Part shown: positions 45,001-60,000 of the stretch, piece by piece | Numbering within the stretch: position 1 is the stretch's first letter | How the letters are laid out: each line of letters opens with the position of its first letter | Assembly (NCBI GenBank): GCA_932521025.1 | Contig: OW051472.1 | Location: 1,488,001-1,552,000, forward strand | Direction: 5' to 3' | DNA length: 64,000 bases | From: Oscheius onirici | Lineage: Eukaryota; Nematoda; Chromadorea; Rhabditida; Rhabditidae | Position numbers and translations under genes: made by a program | Notes under the pieces: generated by a model | Seen by the model: the letters and a program-made list of their open reading frames with translations, nothing else | Databases searched by the model: none | Told to the model about the DNA's origin: nothing

Positions 45001-48000
45001 TGACGTTTCAGACTCTCCTACCTCAGCATAGCCTGAAGTTCTTCTTTCACTTCATCGAATCGAATCGAAGTAGTCGATTGAATTGACGACGAAAATTATG
45101 GCCTAGCTGGTCAGAGCAAATGCGACAAAACATGTTTATAGTCTCCACATTTTAGCTCTTTTTGAACGTAAATGAACAAGTAGAATATGCTTAGAAAAAG
45201 CTCCGATATACATGTATTCAGTGTAGCAAAAAGTAAAAACTTATGAAAGATGCTAAAAATCAGAAAATAACACCCTTTTGGTTCACGAAGAAGGTTTGTT
45301 TCACCCTCTTCTTATATAGTTTCATCCACACTTTTCTTCACTTTTTCAGTACAGTCTATTCCAAAAGATTCGTATTCAGAGCATAATGACCGACTACGAC
45401 GAAAAGTTCAAAAGACTCGAGGAGAATTTCAGGAATAGCGGTGCCAGGGAGAAGATCAATGTAAGTTCATCTTTTTCCCTATTTCTTGACTTTTTTTCCT
45501 CAAAAATGGTAATTTTTTACTTTAAGGAACTCCTCCTGAACCATCTGCATAAGACTCCAACGGCTGATGGAAAAGTATGGGTCGACAAAGTCAAGGCTGA
45601 TGCAACAATGCTTATTCGAACTCATGTGAGTCTTTATATTCTTTTTTTTCGAGATTTTTGGGGTGCAAAAAATGGTAGATTCAGTTGATAAAAGGAGCAG
45701 GAAACCTAGATGTTAACAAAGTTTTAGAAACAAAAAATGTTTCACGCTGATGTGATGAGCAGAGTTTTCGCCTTATACATTGATCTTATAAAAGAATGAA
45801 CAAAAATCAAAAAACAACAACTAAACATCTAACAAAAATTATCTGGCGAGTGATCAAAAAGAACAATGCTTCACTTCTTACATTCTGGGGGTTGTTTTAG
45901 GCGTAGAATTCGATAAAACACTCAGAAAGTGTAAAAATGGGTGGAAAATAAGTAAAAACATAAAAAATGAACACCAGGGGGTTGACGCGCCAAAAATTTG
46001 AACTGAGGGGGTTGCCAGCTCGAGTTTTACCTACATTTAGTCAGCCAAGTTTTTTAATATATTCATGTAGTTTTTTGATATAGAACAATGTCATTACCGA
46101 AAAACCTATAAACTTTAGGGAATTGACAATGTCTCCGAAGGTGATCTCTACAATGAACTCAAGTCTTCCGCCAGGATGGCTCTTCCCCAGGAGGCCAAAG
46201 CTGACGTCTTCGCCGAAGTCAAGAAATTTGTCGAGAAGGAGCTCGGAATTGAGATTTAGACAGAGAGAGAGGCGGAAAGATGTCCTTGTAAAAACTATGA
46301 TCCCTCATGTAAACAATTGTGCATTTGTCCATAAAAACGTTGTTGTCAGGCTGCTGATTGGGGAGTGTCAGGGACAGGGTCAGGGACAGTTTTTCTATAA
46401 AAACTTTATTATAATGCAATTTGTTGAGATCACACTAGACCGAGAATGAGTGGGAAAGAAGATTTTGGGTAACAAAAAAATGGCTGATAAATTTAGCTAT
46501 ACCAGTGGCTAGTCAGGATGGGTAGGAGTGCCGGGCTAAAAAATGGCTAATAAAAGGCGACTTGACTATTTCTGCCGGGCCGGAGATCTTCCATGCTGGA
46601 CCAGAGGGCTCCCTGACTCTGCTGACGAGCGAGGTCTTCAGCGTGTTGGATTATTGAGATCTGAAAATTTGCTCTTTTCTTTAATTTTGGCCTCAAGTAC
46701 ACTAATTTCACTCCATTGCATCTGGTTATATGCTTCTTTTGAAACATTTTCAAAGAGGAAAAAGGAAAAGTACCAGAAAACAGTGAAATTTAGCATTCTC
46801 CCCTGCATGTCAAGGATGGATTACCGTGACACTTTTGGTGAGTCTAATGGGGGTAAACTTGAAAATATTTTCGCAAAGTTTTGATCAAACGGAATTACAG
46901 GTAGTCCAACTATAAGCAATTGTTGTAGCATTTACTTTTTTCATATTCTGACCAGCCGGCTTTTACACTTGTGTTTTCTACTAACCTTCTGCTCCTTTTC
47001 CCTGTGAACCGATCTCGTCTGATCTCTTTTGATCCCTTCCCTAGCCAACCGATCCCTTCTTATCCCCCTACCGGTTACCCTGACTCAATTTCCTACTCAA
47101 AACAATTTAGCAAAAATATTTGGCGAGGAGAGGAATCGAACCCGGGTCGTCTGGGTGGAGATGGCGACTCTTAACAATACGCCAAAATTTCGTGGCCACG
47201 GACAAACAAACAAACAAAGCCACAGAGTCAGCCACAGACACTTTCGCTTTTTAATATTTTAGATATTTAGACCGACTTTGTGGAATCGATGGGCGAAGTA
47301 TGGATGAGATCAGCAAAAACGAATCCTGATCAATGGAGGCTGTGGCATGGAGGCATGACGCAACATATAGGAAATATATGATAATTGGGTAATAAATAGA
47401 AATACAGTGCGGTGCATAATTATAGGCTCACCCCATATTTTGCCCTACGACGATTGGTGTCTGCGATTGTTTGTTTGTTGGTTTGTTTGTCCGTAACATC
47501 GAACAAGTCACAACGAGTCAGTTAAAGTTTTATAGAGATTAGATGGTAACTTTTGAACATGGACTTAATGTTCGCTCAAGTTGTAGTTGATTCAGCTTGA
47601 GAAGGCACCGCTTGACTGGGGAAGTGATAATATGAGATCGGATGACCAGGGAAGGGATCAGAAGGGATTGGTTGGGTAGGGAAGAGATAAGAAGAGATCG
47701 GTTGAGTAGGCAATGGATCAGAAGGGATCGGATGACTGGGGAAGAGATCGGTTGAGTAGGGAAGAGATCAGAAGTAACGAAGAAAACACAAGTAAAAAAA
47801 AAGCCGCTCACAGGCGGCGAATCCGGCTGGTAACGCTATAAAGGGTCAAAGAACAAATCTTGACTTTTGTTCACGCTCTCATTTTCCCCACAGGTAACTC
47901 CGAACCAGACTTGTTGAAAACCTGCGCTGCGCTGCGGTCTGGGCTGGGCTGCGCTGCGGCCAGGGTGGATTTTGCGGCGGGCTAAAAAAAATTCATTTCG

Positions 48001-51000
48001 CATTTTTTTCTGATTTTTTTTGCTTCCAAATACGTCCCCCGATTAGATTTAGTTTTGTCATCAGAAAAATTGGAAGAAAATCGAAAACTGACAATGAAAA
48101 TCGAAAAAAACTGTTATTTTTACCGAATTTCGTCAGAAAACCGCATTTTCTTCTATTTTTGTCGTCAGTTTTCGATTTTTTAGCGGAGCTCAACAACCCA
48201 GAATCAACAAGCCTGCTCCGATACAAACAAGCAAAAACTGAACAAGTGCTCTTATAGAAATGTTGAAACCAATTCAAAAAATTGCTTTTCTGAACAAAAC
48301 CAAACTTTTTGATGACTGCCGAGGCAGTGTGTCTCAGGACTGAATTCAGGCTTACGCGTTTGCTGAAATAAATTTCCCGGAGCAACACTTTGTGGCCAAA
48401 TGCAGTTTCTAATGATCAGTTTAAAGCATTTTTCCATCAACTTATGGAAAATTCTCTTGTAGAAGCCTCGCCGGTTTCTAGAGATAAACATTATTCGGGC
48501 TGAAAACGACATCTTCAAACTTCTGCAAAGTTGTAGAGGGGATCAAGGGCTACAACTTGGTAGAACATCAGAAAGCTTGAAAATGTCGGGAGAAGGCATT
48601 TTTAGGGATTCTATCACAGATTCTAAGGTGTTTTTGCAATACCGATCAAAGATCAATCTCTCCTCCAACTTGGACCATTTTTTCCCTTTGTCTTTTTTGA
48701 TGCAAATTTACCTGTTTCTTCGAAGAAAATTTTGGTCTGCTGCCCTTCAAAGCCGCTCCATTCGTTGTTTCCAACGTTGGCGGCTCTCCGATCATTGAAA
48801 TTGCCTGAAATCCCCAATTTGTTTCATTCAAAAACCTTCAAAACCAACCTTTTGGATGCTTTTAGGGTTCGGCGGAGGCAGAGGATCACTGCCAATTCCT
48901 TCCTTTTTCGCCTGCCAGTGGACCCAGAGCATTGCGAGCATGACAAAGGCTTGAAAGGTGAACATGATGAAAAAGATGAAGGACGGGGACCAAGGAACGG
49001 AGACACTAGAAATATTCACCTTTGTGTACAGTCTGTTCAAGAAAATAGCATAATTTGAACGACAATCAACAAGCAGTAAATACCTTTCGGGGAACAGCTC
49101 ATTATTACAGATTGAATGAAGCAGAAAACATAGCTAAAAAGGGTATCTAAAATGGGTAAAAAGGGTATTTTGTGATGAAAATTTTCCGTGAAGACCTTTA
49201 CTCCTGTTCATGCTATTTATATATCGTTTTCTGGCAGAACTCAAGTTTACTCAACAAATACTGCTTAGTCATTGAAAACACTGGCCTTTGACATAACAAA
49301 ACAGAACCTAAATATTGAACTTTACGCGCCAACCAGAGATACCGCCAATTTGAATTTGGCTGTGCACCAACTCGTAAAACATACAGCCTGCCTATCGACT
49401 ATTGACTACGGTAGTTGCCGATACATAGGTCGTATGAAGTAGGAGTTGGTGCGCAGCCAATTCAAAATGGCAAACATCCTGAAACCAATTCATATCAAAC
49501 GGGTTTCGGAGCGAAAAGCTGCCGAATTACGGTCATGCGCTCCTCTTTCTGAAAAGACCACATTGCTATTTTTCGAAAAGCCCGTTCGTCGATTAGTCCC
49601 TGTTGAATACTCTGAGCTTACCTACAGAGCGTGGAACAAAAACGTTTTGCTTCCATCGTAATTTTGCCCAAAATTTCTATTAGTCCACCTCTATCCGTCC
49701 GATTTTCAATGAATTTTGTCGTTACACAAAGGAAAACTTTTTGCTTTTTCGAGAACTGTTTAGAAAATACATTGCCTTTTCGAAAACGAGAATCGTATTG
49801 TAGTTTGAGTGAAGCAAAAAACTTTTTTTTTCTATTTCAACCTTTTCTCTTGTTACCTCTGCTCATTGCTGTACCGTCGTCTGACAGGCACTTATGTACT
49901 TCGAGAAACAAAAAAAATTCTCTCGCGTTTTCTCTTTTTTTTTCTTCAAAAATTACCTGTAGAGAAGGCTGTAGACCAGCGTTGCCATCACAAGAGCCAG
50001 ATCAGCTGCGATTCCGAAGAGCGAGAAGACACGACCAATTTCGTTGGAGGGAATTAGCTGGAAAAGTTTTATGCTGGGATAAACAACGTAATGTTGAGTA
50101 ACTTTCTCATTGCTTTTGCTGTAAAATTGTTCTTCTTCAAGAACATTGACAATAAGGGTTGAAGAAAAGACAATTTGCTACTGTCGTTCAAAAAATTGTT
50201 TCATTGTTTTGGTAAGAACAGCACCAGCAGAATATTACGCTTCCTCTAACTTGGCGTGAATAAATCAAATAAATAGTAAGGAACATCCTAATCCTACTGT
50301 AACTATTTTTATACGGTTACTAAATGGTAAAACGGATTTCGGAGGATCGTTTCTTAAAAATTTCATCGAAAAAAACTTGGCTTTTGTCAGACGTCAGTAG
50401 AGCCCTAATTGTAAGGAAGCTCCAATAAAAATCTCCTCAAGTGTTGCTCCAAAATTTTTTTGAGAAAATTTGAAAAACTCATAAAAACTCATAGCAAGCA
50501 TGTGCGCTCGGAGCGGCTGAGGCCGGTCCGGTCCGATTTTCAAATTGGACTGCGCCGGTCCGGTCCAGCGCACATGCTTGGGTTCGAGCCAGCTAAGAGC
50601 TCAGAAACTAAACACTACACTGAGAGGGCAACTTGTTTTTAGCTTTCTTTTAGGTTCAGCCCCTTGTTTTGGGATTTGGAGCACAAGAACTTGAAGAAAA
50701 CATAAAAATAACCGCTTCGGCACCAAAACCGTCCAGAACATTAGCTAGAAGTATGTTTTAGCCAAGAGTTATAAGGCTTGTCCGATGATTTGCAACTAGT
50801 TGGTGGATTCTTTGGCTGACAAGAACAACCTTTACCTGAGTCATGAAAGAAACCACAGCTGGCTGGATGAGGCCGGCAAAGAGACCAACAACATTGGCTA
50901 CATACATCATGGCGTCACTGGTAGCCAGAGCGATGAGAAGAGTCCGAAGACAGGCGGAAAATAGGCCTAGAATGATGAAAATTACAAAAAGCTTGTGTTT

Positions 51001-54000
51001 TCTTTCAGCCACAGCTGTGCTCGCAGTGCACACAATGAGAGACGATGACTTATGCTTAGAATTTGAAACATACTAAAGGTTTTCATGCAGTGGACGCATT
51101 TAGCGAATTTTTCAAGAACAATATCTTTATTAGACATACCAGTTCTTTTTTTCCAAAAAAGACAATCGGGAACTTTAACGAATACCCGATTTTTGTTGGA
51201 AAATGGTTCAAGGGATAGTTCTTCATTTTTATACAAAGTGGACAGATCTGAATTGTATTTTTGGCATAAGTTTTTTTAAAATTTTTAATTGTATGGCATA
51301 AGAATCGACAACTCATGCCAACTTGCTGAAACATACAATTTTTTCCCAATTTATTTGTCTGTTAGTTTTGAACAGGGGGATACCGTGACCAAACTTCCAT
51401 TACCCACTTACGACAATTTATCTCACAAAAGTTGGATACTCAGCCAAGAATACGCAGCTAATTTGTGTGGTAAATGGGTCTCGAAACGATAGGAAGACGA
51501 TTACAGTATCCTTCAAAATGAACGCTTTTCGTCTAACTACCAAGAAGATGCTGAGCATTAGGCGCTCGAAAATCACTCTCATACAAACAAAAAATATTGA
51601 CATCCTTTTGTTCTTAGCAATTTTTTTTTTAGAAAAAGCAGTTGCACTGCATTGCAAACAGTAAAGAACCTATCCTTATTCTTTCAATATGGAACTTTTT
51701 TTGTTTTGGCCATCATCGAATAAAATAGGTAACGAGCAACTTTATATAAGGGACAAATGAAACTTTTCACTTTACATCTTTGCGGTAGTTTCTCGCTGCA
51801 AAGCGTAATTTTTTTTACTGTGTGTTCCAGTCGGGCACGTACTAATTGTGCAATGAGGAAGGAAATCTTTACAGTCCTGCTAATAAGTTTTGACTATCTG
51901 GCCCATAAAAAATTTTCTGTATGAGATATAGCAAATCGGCAACATGTCCCGTACTTCTCTGCACTTGGGCTATTTTGTGCCAAAAATTGAGATCCCTAGG
52001 TGGTATCTACGAGTTTTGGCAGAGTTTTGAACCAAGATTCTTCGGGTACCCCTACCTATATCCCAGCCTTCCTCTGTAAAGGAACCGAGCTAATTCCATT
52101 GGCGCCGGATGACCATTGGTGGTGCCAATTACCGCCCAGACTTTCAGACCAAACCGTTTAGCCATTCTCGATAAATGTGCTTCGCCAACTCCGATTTTGG
52201 TCTACTTTGCGGGCATCATATCTCGGTCATCTTCAAAGCTTTTTGAATTTTTCAAAATGGGTTAGAAAGCCCTTTATCTGATCTAAATAATCACAGAACA
52301 TACCAAAATGGATAAACATTGTCTACAATAAGTACCAAAGCCACAAAGTTATAGTCTCACTTGCAGATAGACCAATGACCCATTGGTCACGGAACCTGAC
52401 ATTTTTCACTTCTATGTTTCTTACTTGTACAACATTTAGCCAAACAATATCCATCGTATTAGTTACAATGAGCAGATCATTGAACCAAAAAAAATCATAT
52501 TTTGGGACCAAAGGGTCATTTGTCTGTCTGCAAGTGAGACCATAACTTATCGCCCTCGGCACTCATTGAAGACAGCTGATTTCGACTTTGACATGTTTTG
52601 CAACTATTTAGAGCTCGTCAAGACCTTTCCAACGCATTTTGGAAATTTGAACTTAGTTAATAAACAATCGAGATATGATGCCCGCAAAGTAGAGCAAAAT
52701 CGGAGTTGGCGAAGCACATTTATCGAGAATGGGTAAACGGTTTGGTCTGAAAGTCTGGGCGGTAATTGGCACTACCAATGGTCATCCGGCGCCAATGAAA
52801 TTAGCTCGGTTCCTTTACACAGGAAGGCTGGGATATAGGTAGGGGTACCCGAAGAATCTTGGTTCAAAACTCTGCCAAAACTCGTAGATACCACCTAGGG
52901 ATCTCAATTAGGCTACGGGACATGTTGCCGATTTGCTATATCTCATACAGAAAAATTTTTATGGGCCAGAGGGTCAAAACTTATTAGCAGGACTGTAGTT
53001 ACTAGGTGAAAAATATTGAGATTTTCTACCAAAAGAAAAATGTTGCTAGCAAATTTGTTTCTTACAGACTTCTTATTAGAAACAAGTGAAACCTTTTCCG
53101 TTTTCCATTCAGAGGTCAATAGGTTGTTGTAATTTGCACTGTAGTTGTTGAGATATCAGAATGGAACGAAGTCACCGATCACACTCCTTGAGAGCTGAAG
53201 CTTATCTCCAAAAGGTGAAACATTATTTTTGCGCAATAACAAAACGAAGAAGAGCATTGATCTGAACTGAAAAAGCTTGTGAAATCCCAATGTCTGCAAA
53301 ATACTCTTGTAAGTATCAAAAAATGAAACATTTTAATTTGTTTTGACTGCTGTGTTGTCCACCAAAACCAGAAGTTCTGACTCACCAATAAGAATAATCG
53401 TCGTTTCCCTCAGCTTCATGATCCTCTTGAAAATGACCAGTCCCGTCAGTGTTCCAATCAAAACTGAAATTCTGTCATTTTCTCAACTTTTCAGGCCAAA
53501 AACTCACGCAGGGAGTAACCACAGCCATTCCAGAAGCCCAGATCTCTGGTGGACCAGCCGAGAGATCCTTCGTCAGTCCGTCGAAAGACGAAGGTGTTGA
53601 TGAGGCCGCCTGGAATATTTTAGGATAAAAAGTTGCACCTTTTTTTCGAAAATGTGGCGCAGTTTGCAGAAAAACGTGCTGAGGGTATTTTTTGCTGACT
53701 TTTCTATGTAAAGCTCTACGATGCGGTAGTAAATGGGATTTAGTCTGTTTCTTGCGCCTAGGTCTGTCTGTCTGTTGGAAGCTTTAATTGGCAATCAAAA
53801 TGGAGCAATATGTGCGCACAATTAAGGGGAAAGGAGTTTGTAACACAGGTTTAGACAAGTCAATTTGCAAGTGCGTGAACTTTGATTATTTTTGACTGGG
53901 GATAGTTTCCAGACAGTAGAGAATCAAGTGCGAGTTAGGAATACGGGAAAGGGGGTTTCTACTATAACTTTAGCTCCAACGGGGTGAACAAGAAAACAGG

Positions 54001-57000
54001 GATAGGGGAGAACAGGAGCACGGACAGGGATACGAGAAAACCGGGAAGGACAGAGCACATTGCAGAATGCAAGAGTGGACAGAGAGGAAGTGTCGAGAAA
54101 TTAGAAACAGAGGGAAAGAGGACAGAGATCTGTCTCTGTGCTTTCAGACCTTGCAGATTGTCTTTTTGCTTCGTGTACAGTATTTACGCTACTCTTATCT
54201 ATTAATTGATCTGCAGAGGGATCAAACAGCAAACTGTTAACTATTATGTTTTGAAAGGACAAAACGAAGTCACTTAGCCCCGGAAGGGTGTAGCACAACC
54301 TGTTTCATAAAATTTCCGAACGAACAAAGTTCTGCCTAACAATGCATTGGTAATCTATATAACTCTGAAAAACTTACTGGTTCGAGTCTCCACAGCGGTC
54401 GTGTAACTGACCATCAGAGTCACTGCTGTTAGGAACATGAAGACTCTTCTGTTTCCTTCTCGTGGTTTTCTAAAACACTTTTCCCGTCTGTTGAGTACAC
54501 GCACTGTCAGTTAGTTCCGTGCAGAAAACTACTAAATCCAAAAAAAAAGAACAAAAAATGTTTCGGTGAAGCAGACTTTCCTCTACGTTTCAATCGTCTG
54601 TCGAGCAACGTTACCTGTAACTATCAATGCCTGAAGTGACCAGAACAATCATGTCTCCAAAAAATTCACGAAATCTCTGTCCAACAGGCTTGTTCTTCTT
54701 GGCTTCCATGCCAACGGGCCGAATTGCTCGCGCTGAAAAAGTAATGAAACTCCGAGAAAAAAAAGATGAAAACTGCACGTATCAGAACTAGAAAAACGCG
54801 TTTCTTTTTTTCAGCTAGCTCTCATGCAGTTTCTGACGTTTTTTCTGTTTCGCTCTGTTCGTTTCTTCTCATCTGAATGGGGTTTTCGCTATTGTTGTCT
54901 CTAATATGTCACAATTTTTACTTCGTTGTCTTCTCAAAATGTCAAAATTGTTGTTGTTCATTCGGTATCCTTACTTTTAAAAATGCTTCAACGAGAGATT
55001 TAGAGACAGGCTTGTTAGAGATACTCAATCTCTGTGGAAATATTGTGAAAATGCCGATTTGTACTGTAGGCAGTAGACGCCTACCGCCTACTAGCCTGAT
55101 TTCAAGTTTCATTTTTTTCGCGTTTGTAAGCATCTTTATTGAGTTCAGCAGTGTAAAACAAGCATCTTGACATGAAAATTGCTCAAAATATCCAGGAAAT
55201 AGTTCTCTATATGCCGCTCTTCGACATCTTTTGCATATTTCTGGATATTTTCGACCAATTTCCTCATCAAGGGGGTTGTTTTACACGCTGAATTCAATAA
55301 ACCGGTTTAGAAACGTGAAATGAAAACAATGGTAAAAAAGACTATTTTGGGCTGGTTGAGGAATTGGCGCCAAAAATTTTGAACGAATGTAGGCGCTTAC
55401 TGCAGTACAACCAAAATGCCTTCTATTAGAAAACTTGAAAATTATGTTTGCTTCATGTTCTGGCAAAATAACTTGGATGATAAGAGTGCTGATGTTCAAA
55501 TTGCACTTTCCGGGAAAAATACCAATAACTTTCTGTCGACTAGAAAATCAAAAGAAACGTACTTTTTCCTGCTCGCTAAAAAGACGGCATTAGCGAAATA
55601 CAGCAATCGACCAAAAAGACAAAATACCACTAGAAAATGAACTTTTTTCTATTGCTTTCAACGTAAAACGAGGCCAAAAATGAAAAAAATACAAAATAAA
55701 CGCGTCTTTTGAAAATGTAAACGGCTCCGAATTACAGTAACTGATCAAAAAAGGACCTACCATTAGCCTTCCTATCAATCTCCTGAAGTCCCGGCTTCTG
55801 AGGAATTTTCCACAAAGTATAGATGAAGGCCAAAAGGAAGAGAAAAAGTTCAATGTCCATGGCTACGGGAATTGAGAACTGAAAAACTTTTGTGTTAAAA
55901 ATACGAAAAAAGACTCACAGCTGCAGCCAATCCCGCAGCCGAAAAGGCTCCAATGACACTGGCTCCCATCTGGAAGGAACTGAAGATTCCTGACCGAATA
56001 GTGAGAAGTTTAGGATCGTCAGTAATGTCAGCGAGATAGGAGTTGCAAGAGACTGGGATCTGGAACTTTTGAGCTTTTTTGGGGGAAACGGAAAAAAATA
56101 TTCTTTTGATGGATTCTTATAGTTGCCTCAAGACTCTAAAAGATGATAGTGCCCACAGCATTTTTCCCAAAGTTTTTCAAAAGTTTTCGTTTTTCGTAAG
56201 GGTTTTTTTTTGTTTCCAAACATTCTTATAGCGACAGCAAGTCAGAATATTACTGGTCTCCCCAATCCCAGACAAAAAAAATAATTTCAAGATTACAAAA
56301 ATTCTTGGAAAAAAGGAATGTTTCCACATCTTCCTATAGAATGCTCGAGGGTTTGGAGATCGATTGGCAGTTCTCTTTTGCTACCGAAAAATCCCAAACC
56401 GTGAAGAATTTTTTTTGTTACGCCAGATTGTTCTAGGAACAGAAGCGCTGACTACAACTTATAGACTGATACGGGAGTGGGAGGAAACAAAAAAAAGTCA
56501 TTTTTATTGTGTCTTCCTTCCAAGATTTTGGACTCTCCACTTTTTATCAAATTGTAACTCCTCGAGCAGTAAAGATACTACAGACCCTTACTTTTCACGG
56601 GGCTGACTCGCGGCGAAAATGTTCGATTTGAAAAAGGTCACTTTGCAAAAATCTTGGCTGATTGTGAGTATCCAACGTTTACGTGGTGTAGCCAAATTGA
56701 TGCAACGCGTAAACAACACCTTTTTTGAAGAGAGATATTTTTAGCGCGAGTCAGAACCCAAAATGTCAGTGTTTCTTTGTTTTTGTGTTTCAATGATTAC
56801 ATACAAATAGACCGCGACCAATATCTTTACTACTATTAGGTTGCGCACTGTCTTTTGGTGTCGCCCATAACTTCTTCCAGAAAAGTGCAAATCAGCTGTT
56901 CTTTTATTAAAAATATAGGTTTCATTGAGACCGAATTAATAGGCTATATAAGAGGCCTGATATGAGCTGATATTTTACAGGGATAATATTTAGCCCAGTA

Positions 57001-60000
57001 AAATGCTACAGTTAAAAAACAAAAAGATTTCCTCTCCGCGGACTCGAACCCTGGTCGCTCCAGCGTGAAGTTTCCAAACCCCGGACATCTTCAGTTTAGA
57101 CATGATCCCAAAGTCGAAAATCGTTTTCCAAAAAAGCAAAATATTCGTCTCAATGAGCTGAGGTTTTCACTAGTTGACACCTTTTTGCAGGATGCGACTC
57201 CAAAGAGTTATGGGCAAAATGATGTTTTGATCGAAACTTGGAACGTTCACTGCTTTCAAACGATAAGATATCCAGGTCTCTTATATAGCGTATTAATTCG
57301 GCCTCAATGAAACCTACATTTTGAAAAATAGAACAGATGATTTGCACTTTTCGAAGAAAGTTATGGGCCACACCAAAAGACTTAGTGCGCAACCTAATAC
57401 TTGGCTAGGTACAAAAAAAACTTCGTAAATTGTTTTCAAACTACTACATAGTCTCGCCAAAAACGGCGTTATTTAGTGACACCAGTTGGAAGAACAAAAG
57501 TTGGAGTTGGAAGAACGCTCAGATTCACTCCTCACACAAGTAGGAGCTTGTCTCCCAGAGGATTCTTCGGAACTGTGGCGTTGAAAGGGAGAAACTTTTA
57601 CTCACTGTATTTACTAGAACCTGCTCCAGACCGTCACTTTTTCACGATTCAGTTCAGTAACTGACCTTCAGTTTTTTGATAGATTTTACTAGGATTCTGG
57701 GTTTCATCTGTGAATCTGTAAAACATCTTCACCTTTACGGTAGTAGGGAAACAAAAAAAAGCTAAAAAAAAAAACCCTGATTGTTCTAAAAAAGTTGGTC
57801 CATTTGCGTGACATCGGTAATATTGGCATAAGTTCAGAGGAAGGAAAATTTTCAATGTTTCACCAGTTTACTAAGTTGATTCCCTGTCTGGAATAGTCAG
57901 TGTGTTCGGTATACTTTACGACAAAAATTAATCCAACAACGAACCATTGAAATGAAACCAGTCATTCCAGAAACTGCTCCAAAGATCAGCGTCGACCAGT
58001 AGGGAGTAGCTACAGATGTCGACAGAGTGAGTAGGAAACCAAGTTCTGCCAGTGTTAGGCCACAAATTCCGAGCAAAATGTTTGTTTTTCGGCCGTAACG
58101 GTCACCGTAGGCTCCTGAAATTGTATTTTTTTGGTCCAAGGATCCAAGAACTATTAGATATAAAAAAAAACTGCAACTATTTACTGTGTGAGCGAAACAA
58201 GAAAAGTTTGTTCCTGATGAAGTTTATTTTTGGTCTCAACGGACTAGAAATGGGCGGGCGGGAAATAAACTGTCAAAAAAAGCGTAGGTTATAAAGTTTT
58301 GTATACTTTTTCCTGAAACTGGCTCCATTGAGATTAAAACACCAAATAAAAACTCAGCCATTTGTGGATGAACTAAAACCAAAACGTTGGTTCCCTAAAA
58401 TGATTCTAACCATGTGATTATGTTTTTGAGCGATTTCCTGCGAATATTGTAGACAAAAAAACTTCTACTCTTACGGGGAAATTGAAACACTAAAATGTTC
58501 ACATCATTTTTTTTACTACACATCATCGTCTTGCAAATCGATCTTCAGACATTTGAAGCAACTATAAGAATCCATCAAAATATTACTTGTTAGTTCCAGT
58601 TCAGCCTTCTGACCTCATTTTTTGTTTTCTGAGCTCATTTTTCGGCTCTCAAAGGGACTGGAAAAAGCTGGATAGAAGAAAATTCTGTTTAACAAAACAT
58701 TCTGTTCTAAGAGAACCGTAGAACTCAGAATGATTTTTGAGAGAATCGGCGGAAAAACAAACTAAAACCCCAAAAACTCTAATCTTTTATGAATGAGGTG
58801 AAGCAAAAAAAGGGTTTCTGAAAGAGAAAACAGCTATTCACCATAAGAACAAAACAAAAAAGGTCTTACCCAAAATGATGTCGGCAAAAATTGCCGGAAT
58901 GAGATAGGCAAGGGCGTTGAAGAGCGTCCATTCAGCTGCGTGTTCTTGAACTGTGTCTTCTACAGTGGCGTTTCTGGAAAGTTCTTTTTTGTTTTAGAGA
59001 TAAGGTGAATGAGCGTTGAGTTAGTATTCGATAGTATTTCCTTTGCTTCTATAGTGAAAGCACACTGTTTCGTTCTGTTTCTTTTTGTTTTTTGTTTTGT
59101 TTCGCGAGTGTGATAAAAATATAGCAGCTACAGGAACTCAACGATTTCACTCTGCCTGAGGTTCGGACAAAAATATGGTGAATTTTTTTGATTCACTGAT
59201 TGCATATATTGCAGTTGAAGTTTGATACGTCGTGGGTTTGACGAAAAAAAAAGATTATTTTTGGGTTCCCTGATGATAATGTAAGAAGAACGCTTTCGGT
59301 TCTACCGTTTAGACTATGAAAATCTGCAAAAAAAATTGTAACCAACAAATACTTTTGGGAAAAGGTTTCCGAACTATAGTTATATGGCTGTACTTGAGCA
59401 CAAGTCAAGAGAGCCCAAGAAAGTTTTTTATTGGTTTCTTTTACAAGTAGAGTATAATTTCCCTTTTTCAAATATTTTCACTTTATTTAGGCAAAAAAGT
59501 TTCAGAATATCCTCAATATACTTACGCGGCTCGAGCCGGCTCGAATCGAGCCGGTTTTTGACCCTCGAGCCGGCTCGGCTCGAAGAAGTCTGCGAGCCGG
59601 CTCGGCTCAAAGAAGTCTGCGAACCGGCTCGAAGGGGTTCATGAGCCGGCTCGAGCCAAAAAATGTCAAATTTTCGTCTATTTTTTGGCAAAACAGGACA
59701 AAATGTCAAGTGTAATGTTATAAATTACCGGGTAGGGCGTATCTACTATAACTTTGTTCCTCTGGAGCTATAACACAACTTCTATTAAAAATGGGAATCC
59801 CTTTTTAGAATTTCGTAAAATTTCCGTTTTTCTTTAGGCTCGAGCCAGCTCGCCGGCTCGCCCTACCCCGTCGAGCCGGCTCGGCTCGATGACCCCTTCG
59901 AGCCGGCTCGGCTCGACCTACCCCGTCGAGCCGGCTCGAAATCGGCTCGTGCCCAAGTATACGTTTCTTGTGAGGAATACTTCAGCGATGCTTTTTCTTC